Below the pieces are notes generated by a model that saw only the letters and a program-made list of their open reading frames with translations, was not told where the DNA came from and ran no database searches. Source: Achatina immaculata (lineage: Eukaryota > Mollusca > Gastropoda > Stylommatophora > Achatinidae). From it: a stretch of DNA of 64,000 nucleotides. Numbering within the stretch: position 1 is the stretch's first letter; each line of letters starts with the position of its first letter. The position numbers and the translations under genes are program-made. This document shows positions 36,930-48,800 of this stretch, piece by piece. The stretch covers positions 44,477,358 through 44,541,357 of the forward strand of contig CM019696.1 of NCBI GenBank assembly GCA_009760885.1, read 5' to 3'.

Positions 36930-37240
36930 GACCAGTGACATCATGATGTCTGAATCAGTGCCACGTGACATCAGGATCTCAGAATCAGTGCCACGTGATA
37001 TCATGATGTCTGAATCAATTCCACGTGACATCAGTATGTCTGAATCAGTGCCACGTGACATCAGGATGTCTGAATCAGTTCCACGTGATATCAGGATTTC
37101 TGAATCAGTTCCACGTGACATCAGTATGTCTGAATCAGTGCCACGTGACATCAGGATGTCTGAATCAGTTCCACGTGACATCTGGACGTCTGAATCAGTT
37201 CCACGTGACATCAGGCTGTATGAATCAGTGCCACGTGGAG
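36930..37240. repeat. 30-bp minisatellite carrying E-boxes
   Basis: The unit includes gaatcagtgccacgtgacat. CACGTG occurs at 36962 and then every 30 bp through 37232, ten times without exception, while neighbouring bases vary. The open frame MSESVPRDIR-repeat is a by-product of a period divisible by three. Confidence 0.93.
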
Positions 37241-37469
37241 GTAGCAGAAAAAAGTGGCACCGTAAGTGTGTGTGTGTGTGTGTGTTTGTGTAGGAGTATG
37301 TGGCTGTACTGATCATGCAACCACTTTTTTGTGATATATGAAGTGATTAATTTAGCCATTCTCGTAAATTCTTGTTTCCAGTTTGCTTTTCGTATGTTCT
37401 GCAACTTTTTTTTCATTCTCGTATTTTATGACTGATGTATCCTTGGTTATTTCCCTTCTTCCTTAACAT

Positions 37470-37915
37470 TCAGTATCAGTAAACTGTTACATCAAACATT
37501 CGGTATCATTAAAATGTTACATCAAACTTTTGGTATCATTAAAATGTTACATCAAACATTCAGTATCAAGAAAATGTTGCATCTAACATTTAGTATCAGT
37601 AAACTATTATATCAAACATTCAGTATCAATACACTATTACATCAAATATTTAGTATCAGTAAAATGTTACATCAAACATTCAGTATCAATAAACTGCTGC
37701 ATCAAACATTCAGTATCAGTGCACTGTTACATCAAACATTCAGTATCAGTACACTGTTACATTAAACATTCAGTATCAATGCACTGTTACATCAAACATT
37801 CAGTATCAATGCACTGTTACATCAAACATTCAGTATCAGTGCACTGTTACATCAAACATTCAGTATCAGTGCACTGTTACATCAAACATTCAGTATTAAT
37901 ACACTGTTACATCGA
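37470..37915. repeat. 30-bp minisatellite
   Basis: About 15 copies of acattcagtatcagtacact followed by gttacatcaa, more regular toward the right end. Confidence 0.92.
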
Positions 37916-37974
37916 TGACACTAATTTTTTTTTCTGAGAAAAGTCTGATGGTTATCTTCCTACTTCAGGGAACA

Positions 37975-38300
37975 AGCCAATGAAACAAACAGATGAAACA
38001 AACAGATGAAACAAGTAGATGAAACAAACAGATGAAACAAGCAGATGAAACAAACAGATGAAACAAGCAGATGAAACATACAGATGAAACAAACAGATGA
38101 AACAAGCAGATGAAACAAACAGATGAAACAAACAGATGAAACAAGCAGATGAAACAAACAGATGAAACAGATGAAACAAGCAGATGAAACAAACAGATGA
38201 AACAAAGAGATGAAACAAGCAGATGGAACAAACAGATGAAACAAACAGATGAAACAAACAGATGAAACAAGCAGATGAAACAAATAGATGAAACAAGCAG
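37975..38300. repeat. 13-bp repeat
   Basis: About 25 copies of agatgaaacaaac and agatgaaacaagc. All three minus-strand frames are open Phe/Cys/Leu-rich repeats. Confidence 0.9.
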
Positions 38301-38477
38301 AGCTCATTTTCTTCTAGTTGTAAGTGTTCCACAGGATGCAAAAGATGATTTTAGAGATTCAGCATGAAGCACCCACGTCACTCTTTGCAAACAGGATGAG
38401 AATTGTATGTCATCATATCAGCTGTTTTTTTTTCTTTTTAAAGATTTCTGTCTTCAGCTTTTTCTATGTTCCTTTGT

Positions 38478-39985
38478 GATTTTTTCTCTCTGCACCTTAT
38501 GTTTGTGAGTTTCTCTCTGTATCTTATATTTCTGAGTTTCTCTCTAAATCTTATATTTGTGAGTTTCTCTCTACACCTTATATTTGTGAGTTTCTTTCTA
38601 CACCTAATATTTGTGAGTTTCTCTCTGCACCTTATATTTGTGATTTTCTCTCCACACCTTATATTTGTGAGTTTCTCTCTATATTTTTATATTTGTGAGT
38701 TTTTCTCTACACCTTATATTTGTGAGTTTCTCTCTACACCTTATATTTGTGATTTTCTCTCTACCATATGTGTGTTTTTCTCTACACCTTATATTTGTGA
38801 TTTTCTCTCTACCATATGTGTGTTTTTCTCTACACCTTATATTTGTGAGTTTCTCTCTACACCTTATATCTTTTAGTTTCTCCCTATATCTTATGTTTGT
38901 GAGTCTCTTCCTGTATTTTATATTTGTGAGTTTCTCCCTATATCCTTTGTTTGTTAGTCTCCTCCTATATCTTATATTTGAGAGTTTCTGATTATATCTT
39001 GTGTTTGTGAGTCTCTTCCTATATCTTGTGTTTGTGAGTTTCTCCCTACATCTTAAGTTTGTAAGTCTCTTCCTATATATTATGTTTATGAGTCTCTTCC
39101 TATATCTTATATTTGTGAGTTTCTCTCTATAGCTTATGTCTGTGACTATCTTCCTACATTTTGTGAGCTTCTCCCTACATCTTATGTTTGTGAGTTTCTT
39201 TCTACACCTAATATTTGTGAGTTTCTCTCTGCACCTTATATTTGTGATTTTCTCTCCACACCTTATATTTGTGAGTTTCTCTCTATATTTTTATATTTGT
39301 GAGTTTTTCTCTACACCTTATATTTGTGAGTTTCTCTCTACACCTTATATTTGTGATTTTCTCTCTACCATATGTGTGTTTTTCTCTACACCTTATATTT
39401 GTGATTTTCTCTCTACCATATGTGTGTTTTTCTCTACACCTTATATTTGTGAGTTTCTCTCTACACCTTATATCTTTTAGTTTCTCCCTATATCTTATGT
39501 TTGTGAGTCTCTTCCTGTATTTTATATTTGTGAGTTTCTCCCTATATCCTTTGTTTGTTAGTCTCCTCCTATATCTTATATTTGAGAGTTTCTGATTATA
39601 TCTTGTGTTTGTGAGTCTCTTCCTATATCTTGTGTTTGTGAGTTTCTCCCTACATCTTAAGTTTGTAAGTCTCTTCCTATATATTATGTTTATGAGTCTC
39701 TTCCTATATCTTATATTTGTGAGTTTCTCTCTATAGCTTATGTCTGTGACTATCTTCCTACATTTTGTGAGCTTCTCCCTACATCTTATGTTTGTGACTC
39801 TCTTCCTACATTGTATGAGCTTCTCCCTACATCCTGATAGTCTCTCCCAACATTTTCCATTTGTTAGTTTCTCCATACATTTTGTGTTTGTTAGTTTCTC
39901 CCTACATCGTGTGTTTGTTAGTTTCTCCCTACTTCATGTGTTTGTTAGTTTCTCCCTACATCGTGTGTTTGTTAGTTTCTCCCTA
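38478..39985. repeat. Degenerate 27-bp minisatellite with a 604-bp tandem duplication
   Basis: Units related to gagtttctctctacacctta followed by tatttgt. The block starting tttctttctacacctaat at 38591 recurs at 39195, 604 bp later, and stays near-identical until about 39188 and 39792. The duplication copied an already diverged part of the array. Confidence 0.92.
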
Positions 39986-40835
39986 CATCTTGTGTTTGTT
40001 GGTTTCTCCCTAAATCTTGTATTTGATGGTTTCTTCCTAAATCTTATGTTTGTTGGTTTCTCCCTAAATCTTATGTTTGTTGGTTTCTCCCTAAATCTTG
40101 TGTTTGTTGGTTTCTCCCTAAATCTTGTGTTTGCTGGTTTCTCCCTAAATCTTGTGTTTGTTGGTTTCTCCATAAATCTTGTGTTTGTTGGTTTCTCCCT
40201 AAATCTTGTGTATGTTGGTTTCTCCCTAAATCTTGTGTTTGTTGGTTTCTCCCTAAATCTTATGTTTGTTGGTTTCTCCATAAATCTTGTGTTTGTTGGT
40301 TTCTCCCTAAATCTTATGTTTGTTGGTTTCTCCCTAAATCTTATGTTTGTTGGTTTCTCCCTAAATCTTGTGTTTGTTGGTTTCTCCCTAAATCTTGTGT
40401 TTGTTGGTTTCTCCCTAAATCTTGTGTTTATTGGTTTCTCCCTAAATCTTGTGTTTGTTGGTTTCTCCCTAAATCTTGTGTTTATTGGTTTCTCCCTAAA
40501 TCTTGTGTTTGTTGGTTTCTCCCTAAATCTTATGTTTATTGGTTTCTCCCTAAATCTTGTGTTTATTGGTTTCTCCCTAAATCTTGTGTTTGTTGGTTTC
40601 TCCCTAAATCTTGTGTTTGTTGGTTTCTCCCTAAATCTTGTGTTTGTTGGTTTATCCCTAAATCTTATGTTTGTTGGTTTCTCCCTAAATCTTGTGTTTG
40701 TTGGTTTCTCCCTAAATCTTATGTTTGTTGGTTTCTCCCTAAATCTTATGTTTGTTGGTTTCTCCCTAAATCTTATGTTTGTTGGTTTCTCCCTAAATCT
40801 TGTGTTTGTTGGTTTCTCCCTAAATCTTGTGTTTA
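39985..40835. repeat. 27-bp minisatellite, homogeneous segment
   Basis: About 31 copies of ttggtttctccctaaatctt plus gtgtttg, with the same period as 38478-39985 and clearly the same family. A 396-residue plus-strand and a 305-residue minus-strand open frame cross it. Both are nine-residue repeats without domain similarity. Confidence 0.93.
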
Positions 40836-41463
40836 CGATTCCCCCCTCCATATACTACTTCACCTGTGATGAGAAACATGGACTGAGCAGTGAAACTTTC
40901 CCAAGCTTCACTTTAGTGATCTCTCCTTGATTTTGTTTGTCTGTCTCAACAAATCTGCAATATTTCTCTGGTAATCTGAGTACACAAAGAAAACATTCAT
41001 CTATTTTAATATTTTTACCACAGAAATACTCTGCTTAATACAGATACAACAATTTTCTTACAATAAAAGTGTGTTAGATTTTGTAGTGTTAGATTTTGTA
41101 GTGTATACATGAAAGATTTACTTTAACAGCGGTTAAAATATGGTTAGATTACGAGTAATAGGCTGGCAACGTTATGAAAATATCTCCGTTACTCAAGTTA
41201 AGAAAGTTCAAGAACAGCAAATAACTTAATGAAGAAAACGAAATCAGTTCCAGTAATTTGATAAACTGATTGAATAAAGCGACCAGCTAGTTTACATAGC
41301 AACCCATGTTCAGGGGAGAAAAATCGAATCACGCAAGGGCGATAATTACGTACCTCGCAATTGTCAGCAATACTTCGTCTCTCCATTAGTAGGCTGATCC
41401 TTTCCTGTAATCACATATTGATCACTCACCTGCATCACATGACGGCTTTTTTATACGTCTTAA

Positions 41464-41465
<2 letters not shown>
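40836..41465. other. Unique stretch
   Basis: AT-rich; no gene recognised. Confidence 0.45.

Positions 41466-41518
<53 letters not shown>
41466..41518. repeat. (TC)n microsatellite
   Basis: Long pure TC run. Confidence 0.92.
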
Positions 41519-41522
<4 letters not shown>

Positions 41523-41859
41523 ATATATCTCTCGTGCTGTATCTGTGCGTGCGTATCTCTCATCTTCTCTCGACTATACAGGCTACCCAGAATATATTAT
41601 TTATGCACAAATACACTCCAGTCTCTGGCCCCTGGATGCGGGTTGCGTGCACCAAGGTTGTGCGATTAGAAATTGCGACGCGCTCCGGTAGTTTAAAGAT
41701 TTAGTCTTTCATGCACCTGAATCATTGTTGTTGATGTTTCTTTCATTCGCGCTGTTTTTGTACTATTTTCAATGCCCCCTCTTCTCATTGCATGTCCTAT
41801 GAAGTACGGAATTGAATACTCTTCATTCGCTGTTACAGATGTCACTAATTACTGAGTAG

Positions 41860-42112
41860 ACGTTACTTTGACTTCTACACTAGTGACACAACAGACGTTA
41901 CTTTGACTTCTACACTAGTGACACAACAGACGTTACTTTGACTGCTACACTAGTGACACAACAGACGTTACTTTGACTTCTACACTAGTGACACAACAGA
42001 CGTTACTTGGACTTCTACACTAGTGACACAACAGACGTTACTTTGACTTCTACACTAGTGACACAACAGACGTTACTTTGACTGCTACACCAGTGACACA
42101 ACAGACGTTATA
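41860..42112. repeat. 35-bp minisatellite, about seven copies
   Basis: Copies of cagacgttactttgacttct followed by acactagtgacacaa, with single substitutions. Confidence 0.92.
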
Positions 42113-42204
42113 TTGATATACACCATGTAACTGAAAACCCAGGACAAACAACCACTACATAGCTGTACACGAACATGACCAGTTACAAGTAATCAACTCA
42201 CTCA

Positions 42205-42325
42205 ACATCACAGTTGACATTCAACACAACAGTTGGGACACTCAACATAACGGTTGGGACACTCCGCACCACAGTTGGGACACTCAGCACCACAGTTTGG
42301 GACACTCAACACCACAATTAACACT
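42205..42325. repeat. Degenerate ~24-bp repeat
   Basis: Loose copies of acagttgggacactcaacat. Confidence 0.65.
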
Positions 42326-42441
42326 CATCATGAATCCAAAGAGCACAGGATCCAGCAGTTGACAAAAATCAACACAAGTTTACTAATGAAATCCCATATG
42401 TAATGAGTGTTGTAAATGACATAGAGTGTAAAGTGATGAAA

Positions 42442-42517
42442 AATATGGGCACTAGTACACTATATCCCTATGTGCCTCTAAGGCATGACGGGGTTACCGT
42501 TACCTTTATCTTTTTTT
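42442..42517 (+). mobile_element. SINE 3'-end fragment
   Basis: aaatatgggcactagtacac through ggcatgacggggttaccgtt and a T-rich tail matches the 3' part of the SINE read on the minus strand at 52242-52503. Shared landmarks are aaaatatgggcact, catatccc, ggcat and ttaccnttacctt. The tRNA-like head is missing. Confidence 0.6.
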
Positions 42518-42744
42518 TAAATCATTCTTACCCTAGTCGTCTCTTATATTATCGCTAGATCTGTACAATTATGCTTTGTTTTTAATGCACCAATCAAAAA
42601 TATTAGAATCAGCCACGAATGAGCTGTGTCAATGTCTACAAACGAGATGTACAAAATTCATGTTTCAAGCCATATAAATAAATATGACAAATTTTCCAGT
42701 GTAAAAATTTCACACGCAATTCTGTCTCGATTTATTCTTGACAG

Positions 42745-42885
42745 AACTTCTACCTGGACTGGAAGAATTCCTGACAATTACTTTGGCATCCGAATCCTTG
42801 TCAAAGTTCGCCGAGGAGAGGCGCCAGTTTTTCATAGAGCGCCTGGACATCGTCAAGCTACCACCAACATTACCACCTCGAGATG
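42745..42885 (+). CDS. AFAP-like exon a: N-terminal helical segment
   Basis: The acceptor tttattcttgacag ends at 42744 and the donor is gatg|gtaagcc at 42885/42886. The exon enters with two bases of a codon and leaves in phase 1. It encodes ELLPGLEEFLTITLASESLS and then a KFAEERRQFF segment, ending in LPPTLPPRDG. The ELLPxLxxFL pattern matches the first 40 residues of AFAP1/AFAP1L1, so this exon lies very near the protein start. Only a few residues are missing upstream. A 26-bp minisatellite begins at its donor. Confidence 0.85.
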
Positions 42886-45800
42886 GTAAGCCATGTCTAG
42901 TGTGTGAGAAGGGAAGCCATGTCTAGTGTGTGAGAAGGGAAGCCATGTCTAGTGTGTGAGAAGGGAAGCCATGTCTAGTGTGTGAGAAGGTCAGCCATGT
43001 CTAGTGTGTGAGAAGGTCAGCCATGTCTAGTGTGTGAGAAGGGAAGCCATGTCTAGTGTGTGAGAAGGGAAGCCATGTCTAGTGTGTGAGAAGGGAAGCC
43101 ATGTCTAGTGTGTGAGAAGGTTTCAGCCATGTCTAGTGTGTGAGAAGATAAGCCATGTCTAGTGTGTGAGAAGGTTTCAGCCATGTCTAGTGTGTGAGAA
43201 GGGAAGCCTTGTTTAGTGTGTGAGAAGGGAAGCCTTGTTTAGTGTGTGAGAAGGGAAGCCTTGTTTAGTGTGTGAGAAGGTTTCAGCCATGTCTAGTGTG
43301 TGAGAAGGGAAGCCTTGTTTAGTGTGTGAGAAGGGAAGCCTTGTTTAGTGTGTGAGAAGGGAAGCCTTGTTTAGTGTGTGAGAAGGTTTCAGCCATGTCT
43401 AGTGTGTGAGAAGGTTTCAGCCATGTCTAGTGTGTGAGAAGGTTTCAGCCATGTCTAGTGTGTGAGAAGGGAAGCCTTGTTTAGTTTGTGAGATGGTAAG
43501 CCATGTCTAGTGTGTGAGAAGGTCAGCCATGTCTAGTTTGTGAGAAGATAAGCCATGTCTAGTGTGTGAGAAGGTCAGCCATGTCTAGTGTGTGAGAAGA
43601 TAAGCCATGTCTAGTGTGTGAGAAGGTCAGCCATGTCTAGTGTGTGAGAAGATAAGCCATGTCTAGTGTGTGAGAAGATAAGCCATGTCTAGTGTGTGAG
43701 AAGGTCAGCCATGTCTAGTGTGTGAGAAGATAAGCCATGTCTAGTGTGTGAGAAGATAAGCCATGTCTAGTGTGTGAGAAGATAAGCCATGTCTAGTTTG
43801 TGAGAAGATAAGCCATGTCTAGTGTGTGAGAAGGTCAGCCATGTCTAGTGTGTGTGTATATATATATATGTGTGTGTGTGTGTTTGTATGTGTGTGTTAG
43901 TCATTTGCATGTCCCTTGCGGAACTTTGCCTCCCTAACAGCTTTCCTGTAATCCTCACGGTTGTAAGCTAGATGCCCTGATGCTAGTTCGACCATTCGCA
44001 GCCATCTTCACCTTGGTCTTCCTCTCTTTCTTCTTCCCATTATGTGCCCTTCCAAGACGGTCTTTTCTAGATTATCACGACGGTTAATGTGTCCAAAGTA
44101 TTTACTTTTTCTCTCTTTAATCCTCTTTACTAGCCAGCCAGCCTTCAGTATTAAGTTCTTGTACTATAGACATATTTGTTCTCTTTTGTGTCCATGATAT
44201 TTGGAGAACTCTTCTGTAGCATTTACATTCAAAGGCATTTATGTGTTTCTCAGCTGTTTTGTTAAGTGTCCAGGTCTCACAGGCATATGTTGCGATGGGA
44301 AAGATGCATGCCCTTAAAAATCTTATTTTTGTGGTTCTGTCTGTTCCTCTTCACAGATTCTTTAGTTGTTCTACTTTCTGAAGAGCGATAGATGTCCTCC
44401 TTTTAATTTCCCTCATTGTATCTCAATTATTAGTTAGTAGTGATCCAAGATATTCAAAACTCTTCACTTCTTCCAGTTTTTCATCACTGATACATACATC
44501 AGCTACCTTGTTTGTTTTGTCAGTTGTCATCAATTTAGTTTTTCTTCACATTTAGATAGAGGTTTTGCTCTTTGATGTTCTTACTGACTGATATAATTAG
44601 TTTTTCCTTTCCTTTTTATGTTGTGGACAGTAATACTGTGTCATCAGCACATCTAATCTCTGGTATTTCATAACCTCCAATATATATATTTACTCTATCA
44701 GTTAACCTTAGCTCCAGCTAATATATGAATGAGGAATATTAAAAAAATATAAATAAGTCAGTTAATAAATACTTTGTAAATAAAAGCACTGAAAGGCACG
44801 ATTAAAAAAAATGTATGTGCACATAAAAGAGAGAAACGTTAAGATAAAAAAGTATGTGTAGAAGCAATAAAAGGCATTATTGAAATAGTTTATGTATAAA
44901 TAAAAGCTAGGAAAGGCAGGAAACAAAACCATTGATTGGTTACATGTGAGCTGGCCAGATCTTTCAGCATTGACACCGTGTTCTGGATATTGCCGAGAAG
45001 GTCACATGTGAAATATTGTTTCAGAAATGTCAACAAAAAAAAAAAAATATGGATAGGTAGTGGGAGCTTATCAGAGAGATTGTTTTAATCTTGTGGCATT
45101 AGCGCTGCACTCTGAGTAAGAGAAGATAACTGGGGTGAGAGAAGATAAGAGAAGGTAACTGGAGTAAGAGAAGATAACTGGGGTGAGAGAAGATAAGAGA
45201 AAGTAATTGGAGTAAGAGAAGATAACTGGGGTGAGAGAAGATAAGAGAAGGTAACTGGAGTAAGAGAAGATAACTAGGGTGAGAGAAGATAAGAGAAGAT
45301 AACTGAGGTGAGAGAAGATAAGAGAAGATAACTGGGGTGAGAGAAGATAAGAGAAGGTAATTGGAGTAAGAGAAGATAACTGGGGTGAGAGAAGATAAGA
45401 GAAGGTAACTGGAGTAAGAGAAGATAACTGGGGTGAGAGAAGATAAGAGAAGGTAACTGGAGTAAGAGAAGATAACTGGAGTGAGAGAAGATAAGAGAAG
45501 GTAACTGGAGTAAGAGAATATAACTGGGGTGAGAGAAGATAAGAGAAGGTAACTGGAGTAAGAGAAGATAACTGGGGTGAAAGAAGATAAGAGAAGATAA
45601 CGGGAATAAGAGAAGATTTCTGGGGTGAGAGAAGATAAGAGAAGGTAACTGGAGTAAGAGAAGATAACTGGGGTGAGAGAAGAAAAGAGAAGATAACTGG
45701 AGTAAGAGGAGATAACTGAACTAAGAAAAGATAACCAGAATGAGAAAAGGAGAACCAAAATGAGAAAAGATAACTGGAGTGAGAAAAGATAACTCAGTCA

Positions 45801-48800
45801 GTCAGTCATTTGCATGTCCCTTGCGGAACTTTGCCTCCCTAACAGCTTTCCTGTAGGCTTCTCAGTTGTAAACAAGATGGCCTGCTGCTGATGCATCCAT
45901 TTGTAGATTATCAACGATGTCTTGCACCCATCTTCAACGATGTATTCCTCTCTTTCTTTTTTCCATTGTGTACCCTTCCAAGACGGTCTTATCTAAATTA
46001 TCACGATTGTTAATGTGTCCAAAATATCTAAGTTTTCTCTGTTTAATCTTCGTTACTAGTCAAATTTCTTCAATATTAAGTTCTTGACGTATGGATATAT
46101 TTGGTTTTTTTTTTGTGTCCATGATATTTGAAGAACTCCTCTGTAGCATTTATACTCAAAAGCATTTATGTGTTTTTCAACTGTTAAAATGTCTAGGTCT
46201 CACAACAAATGTTGCAATGGGAAAGATGCATGTGAATAAAAGTCTTATTTTTTTGTAGTTCTGTCTGTTCCTCTCCACAGCTTCTTTAGTTGTTTTACTT
46301 TCTGAAGAGCTATAGATGTCCTCTTTTTAATTTCCCTCACTGTATCTCCATTATTAGTAATGATCTAAGATATTCAGAACTCTATTTCTTCCAAGTGTTT
46401 CTCATTGGTGTATATTTCAGCTGCCTTATTTGTTTTGTCAGTTGTCATCAATTTAGTTTTCTTCGCATTGAAAAGATAATCAGAGTAAGAGAAGATAACT
46501 AGAGTGAGAGAAGATAACAAGAGTGAAAGAAGATAACTGTAGTAAGAAAAGATAAATGGATTAAGAGAAGATAACTAGAGTAAGAAAAGGTAACTGGATT
46601 GAGAGATGATAACTACAACGAGAGAAGATAACAAGAGTGAGAAAAGAATAACAGGAGTAGGAGAAGATAGCCAGAGTAAGAGAAGAGAATTAGAGTGAGA
46701 GAAGATAACAAGAATGAGAGAAGATAACAAGAGGAAGAGAAGATAACCAGAATAGGAAAAAGGAGAACCAGAGTTAAGAAAGATAACTAAAGTAAGGGAA
46801 GATAATAAGAGTAATAGAAGATAGACTAAGAGCAGATAACAGGGGTGCGATAAAAAAGAACCAGAATAAGAGAAGATAACAGGAGAAAGAGAAGATAACT
46901 AGAGTAGGAAAAAGAGAACCAGAGTAAGAGATGATAGCAAGAGTAAGAGAAGATAGCAAGAGTAAGAGAAGAGAAGAGAAGATAAGTAGAGTAAGAAAAG
47001 ATCACAAGAGTAAGAGAAGATAACTACAGTAAGGGAAGATAACTAGAATAAGGGAAGATAACAAGAGTGAGAATAGATAGCAAGAGTAAAAAAAGAGAAG
47101 AGAAGATAACTAGAGTAAGAAAAGATAACAGGATTAAGAGAGGATAACTAGAGTAAGAGAAGATAGCAAGAGTGAGAGAAGATAGCAAGAGTAAGAGAAG
47201 ATAGCAATAGTAAGAGAAGATAGCAAGAGTAAGAGAAGATAGCAAAAGTAAAAGAGCATAGCAAGAGCACGAGAAGGTTGCAAGAGCGAGAGAAGATAAC
47301 AAGAGTGAGAGAAGATAACAAGAGTGAGAGAAGATAACAAGAGTGAGAGAAGGTAGCAAGAGTAAGAGAGGATAGCAAGAGTGAGAGAAGATAGCAAGAG
47401 TAAGAGAAGATAGTAAGAGAAGATAACAAGAGTGAGAGAATATTGCAAGAGTGAGAGAAGATAACAAGATTGAGAGAAGATAACAAGAGTGAGAGAAGAT
47501 AACAAGAGTGAGAGAAAATAACTAGAGTAAGAGAAGATAACAAGAGTGAGAGAAGATAACAAGAGTAAGAGAGGATAGCAAGAGTGAGAGAAGATAGCAA
47601 GAGTAAGAGAAGATAGCAAGAGTAAAAGAAGATAGCAAGAGTGAGAGGAGATAACAAGAGTAAGAGAATATTGCACGAGTGAGAGAAGATAACACGATTG
47701 AGAGAAGATAACAAGAGTGAGAGAAGATAACAAGAGTGAGAGAAGATAGCAAGAGTAAGAGAAGATAACAAGATTAAGAAAAGATAGCAAGAGTAAGAGA
47801 AGATAGCAAAAGTAAAAGAGGATAGCAAGAGCGAGAGAAGATAACAAGAGCGAGAGAAGATAACAAAAGTGAGAGAAGATAACAAGAGTGAGAGAAGATA
47901 GCAAGTGTAAGAGAAGATAGCAAGAGTAAGAGAGGATAGCAAGAGTGAGAGGAGATAACACGATTGAGAGAAGATAACAAGAGTGAGAGAAGATAACAAG
48001 AGTGAGAGAAGATAACAAGAGTGAGAGAAGATAGCAAGAGTAGAGAAGATAACAAGATTAAAAAAAGATAGCAAGAGTAAGAGAAGATAGCAAAAGTAAA
48101 AGAGGATAGCAAGAGCGAGAGAAGATAACAAGAGCGAGAGAAGATAACAAAAGTGAGAAAAGATAACAAGAGTGAGAGAAGATAGCAAGTGTAAGAGAAG
48201 ATAGCAAGAGTAAGAGAGGATAGCAAGAGTGAGAGGAGATAACAAGATTGAGAGAAGATAGTAAGAGAAGATAACAAGAGTGAGAGAATATTGCAAGAGT
48301 GAGAGAAGATAACAAGATTGAGAGAAGATAACAAGAGTGAGAGAAGATAACAAGAGTGAGAGAAAATAACTAGAGTAAGAGAAGATAACAAGAGTGAGAG
48401 AAGATAACAAGAGTAAGAGAGGATAGCAAGAGTGAGAGAAGATAGCAAGAGTAAGAGAAGATAGCAAGAGTAAAAGAAGATAGCAAGAGTGAGAGGAGAT
48501 AACAAGAGTAAGAGAATATTGCACGAGTGAGAGAAGATAACACGATTGAGAGAAGATAACAAGAGTGAGAGAAGATAACAAGAGTGAGAGAAGATAGCAA
48601 GAGTAAGAGAAGATAACAAGATTAAGAAAAGATAGCAAGAGTAAGAGAAGATAGCAAAAGTAAAAGAGGATAGCAAGAGCGAGAGAAGATAACAAGAGCG
48701 AGAGAAGATAACAAAAGTGAGAGAAGATAACAAGAGTGAGAGAAGATAGCAAGTGTAAGAGAAGATAGCAAGAGTAAGAGAGGATAGCAAGAGTGAGAGG

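Noticed and set aside
39740..40930. 396-residue plus-strand frame resembling a hydrophobic membrane protein
   Set aside because: Nine-residue repeat from a 27-bp array. The opposite strand is open as well.
42626..42889. Alternative frame over exon a (87 residues)
   Set aside because: A shadow of the real frame. The AFAP-like ELLPGLEEFL reading has the correct phase with exon b.
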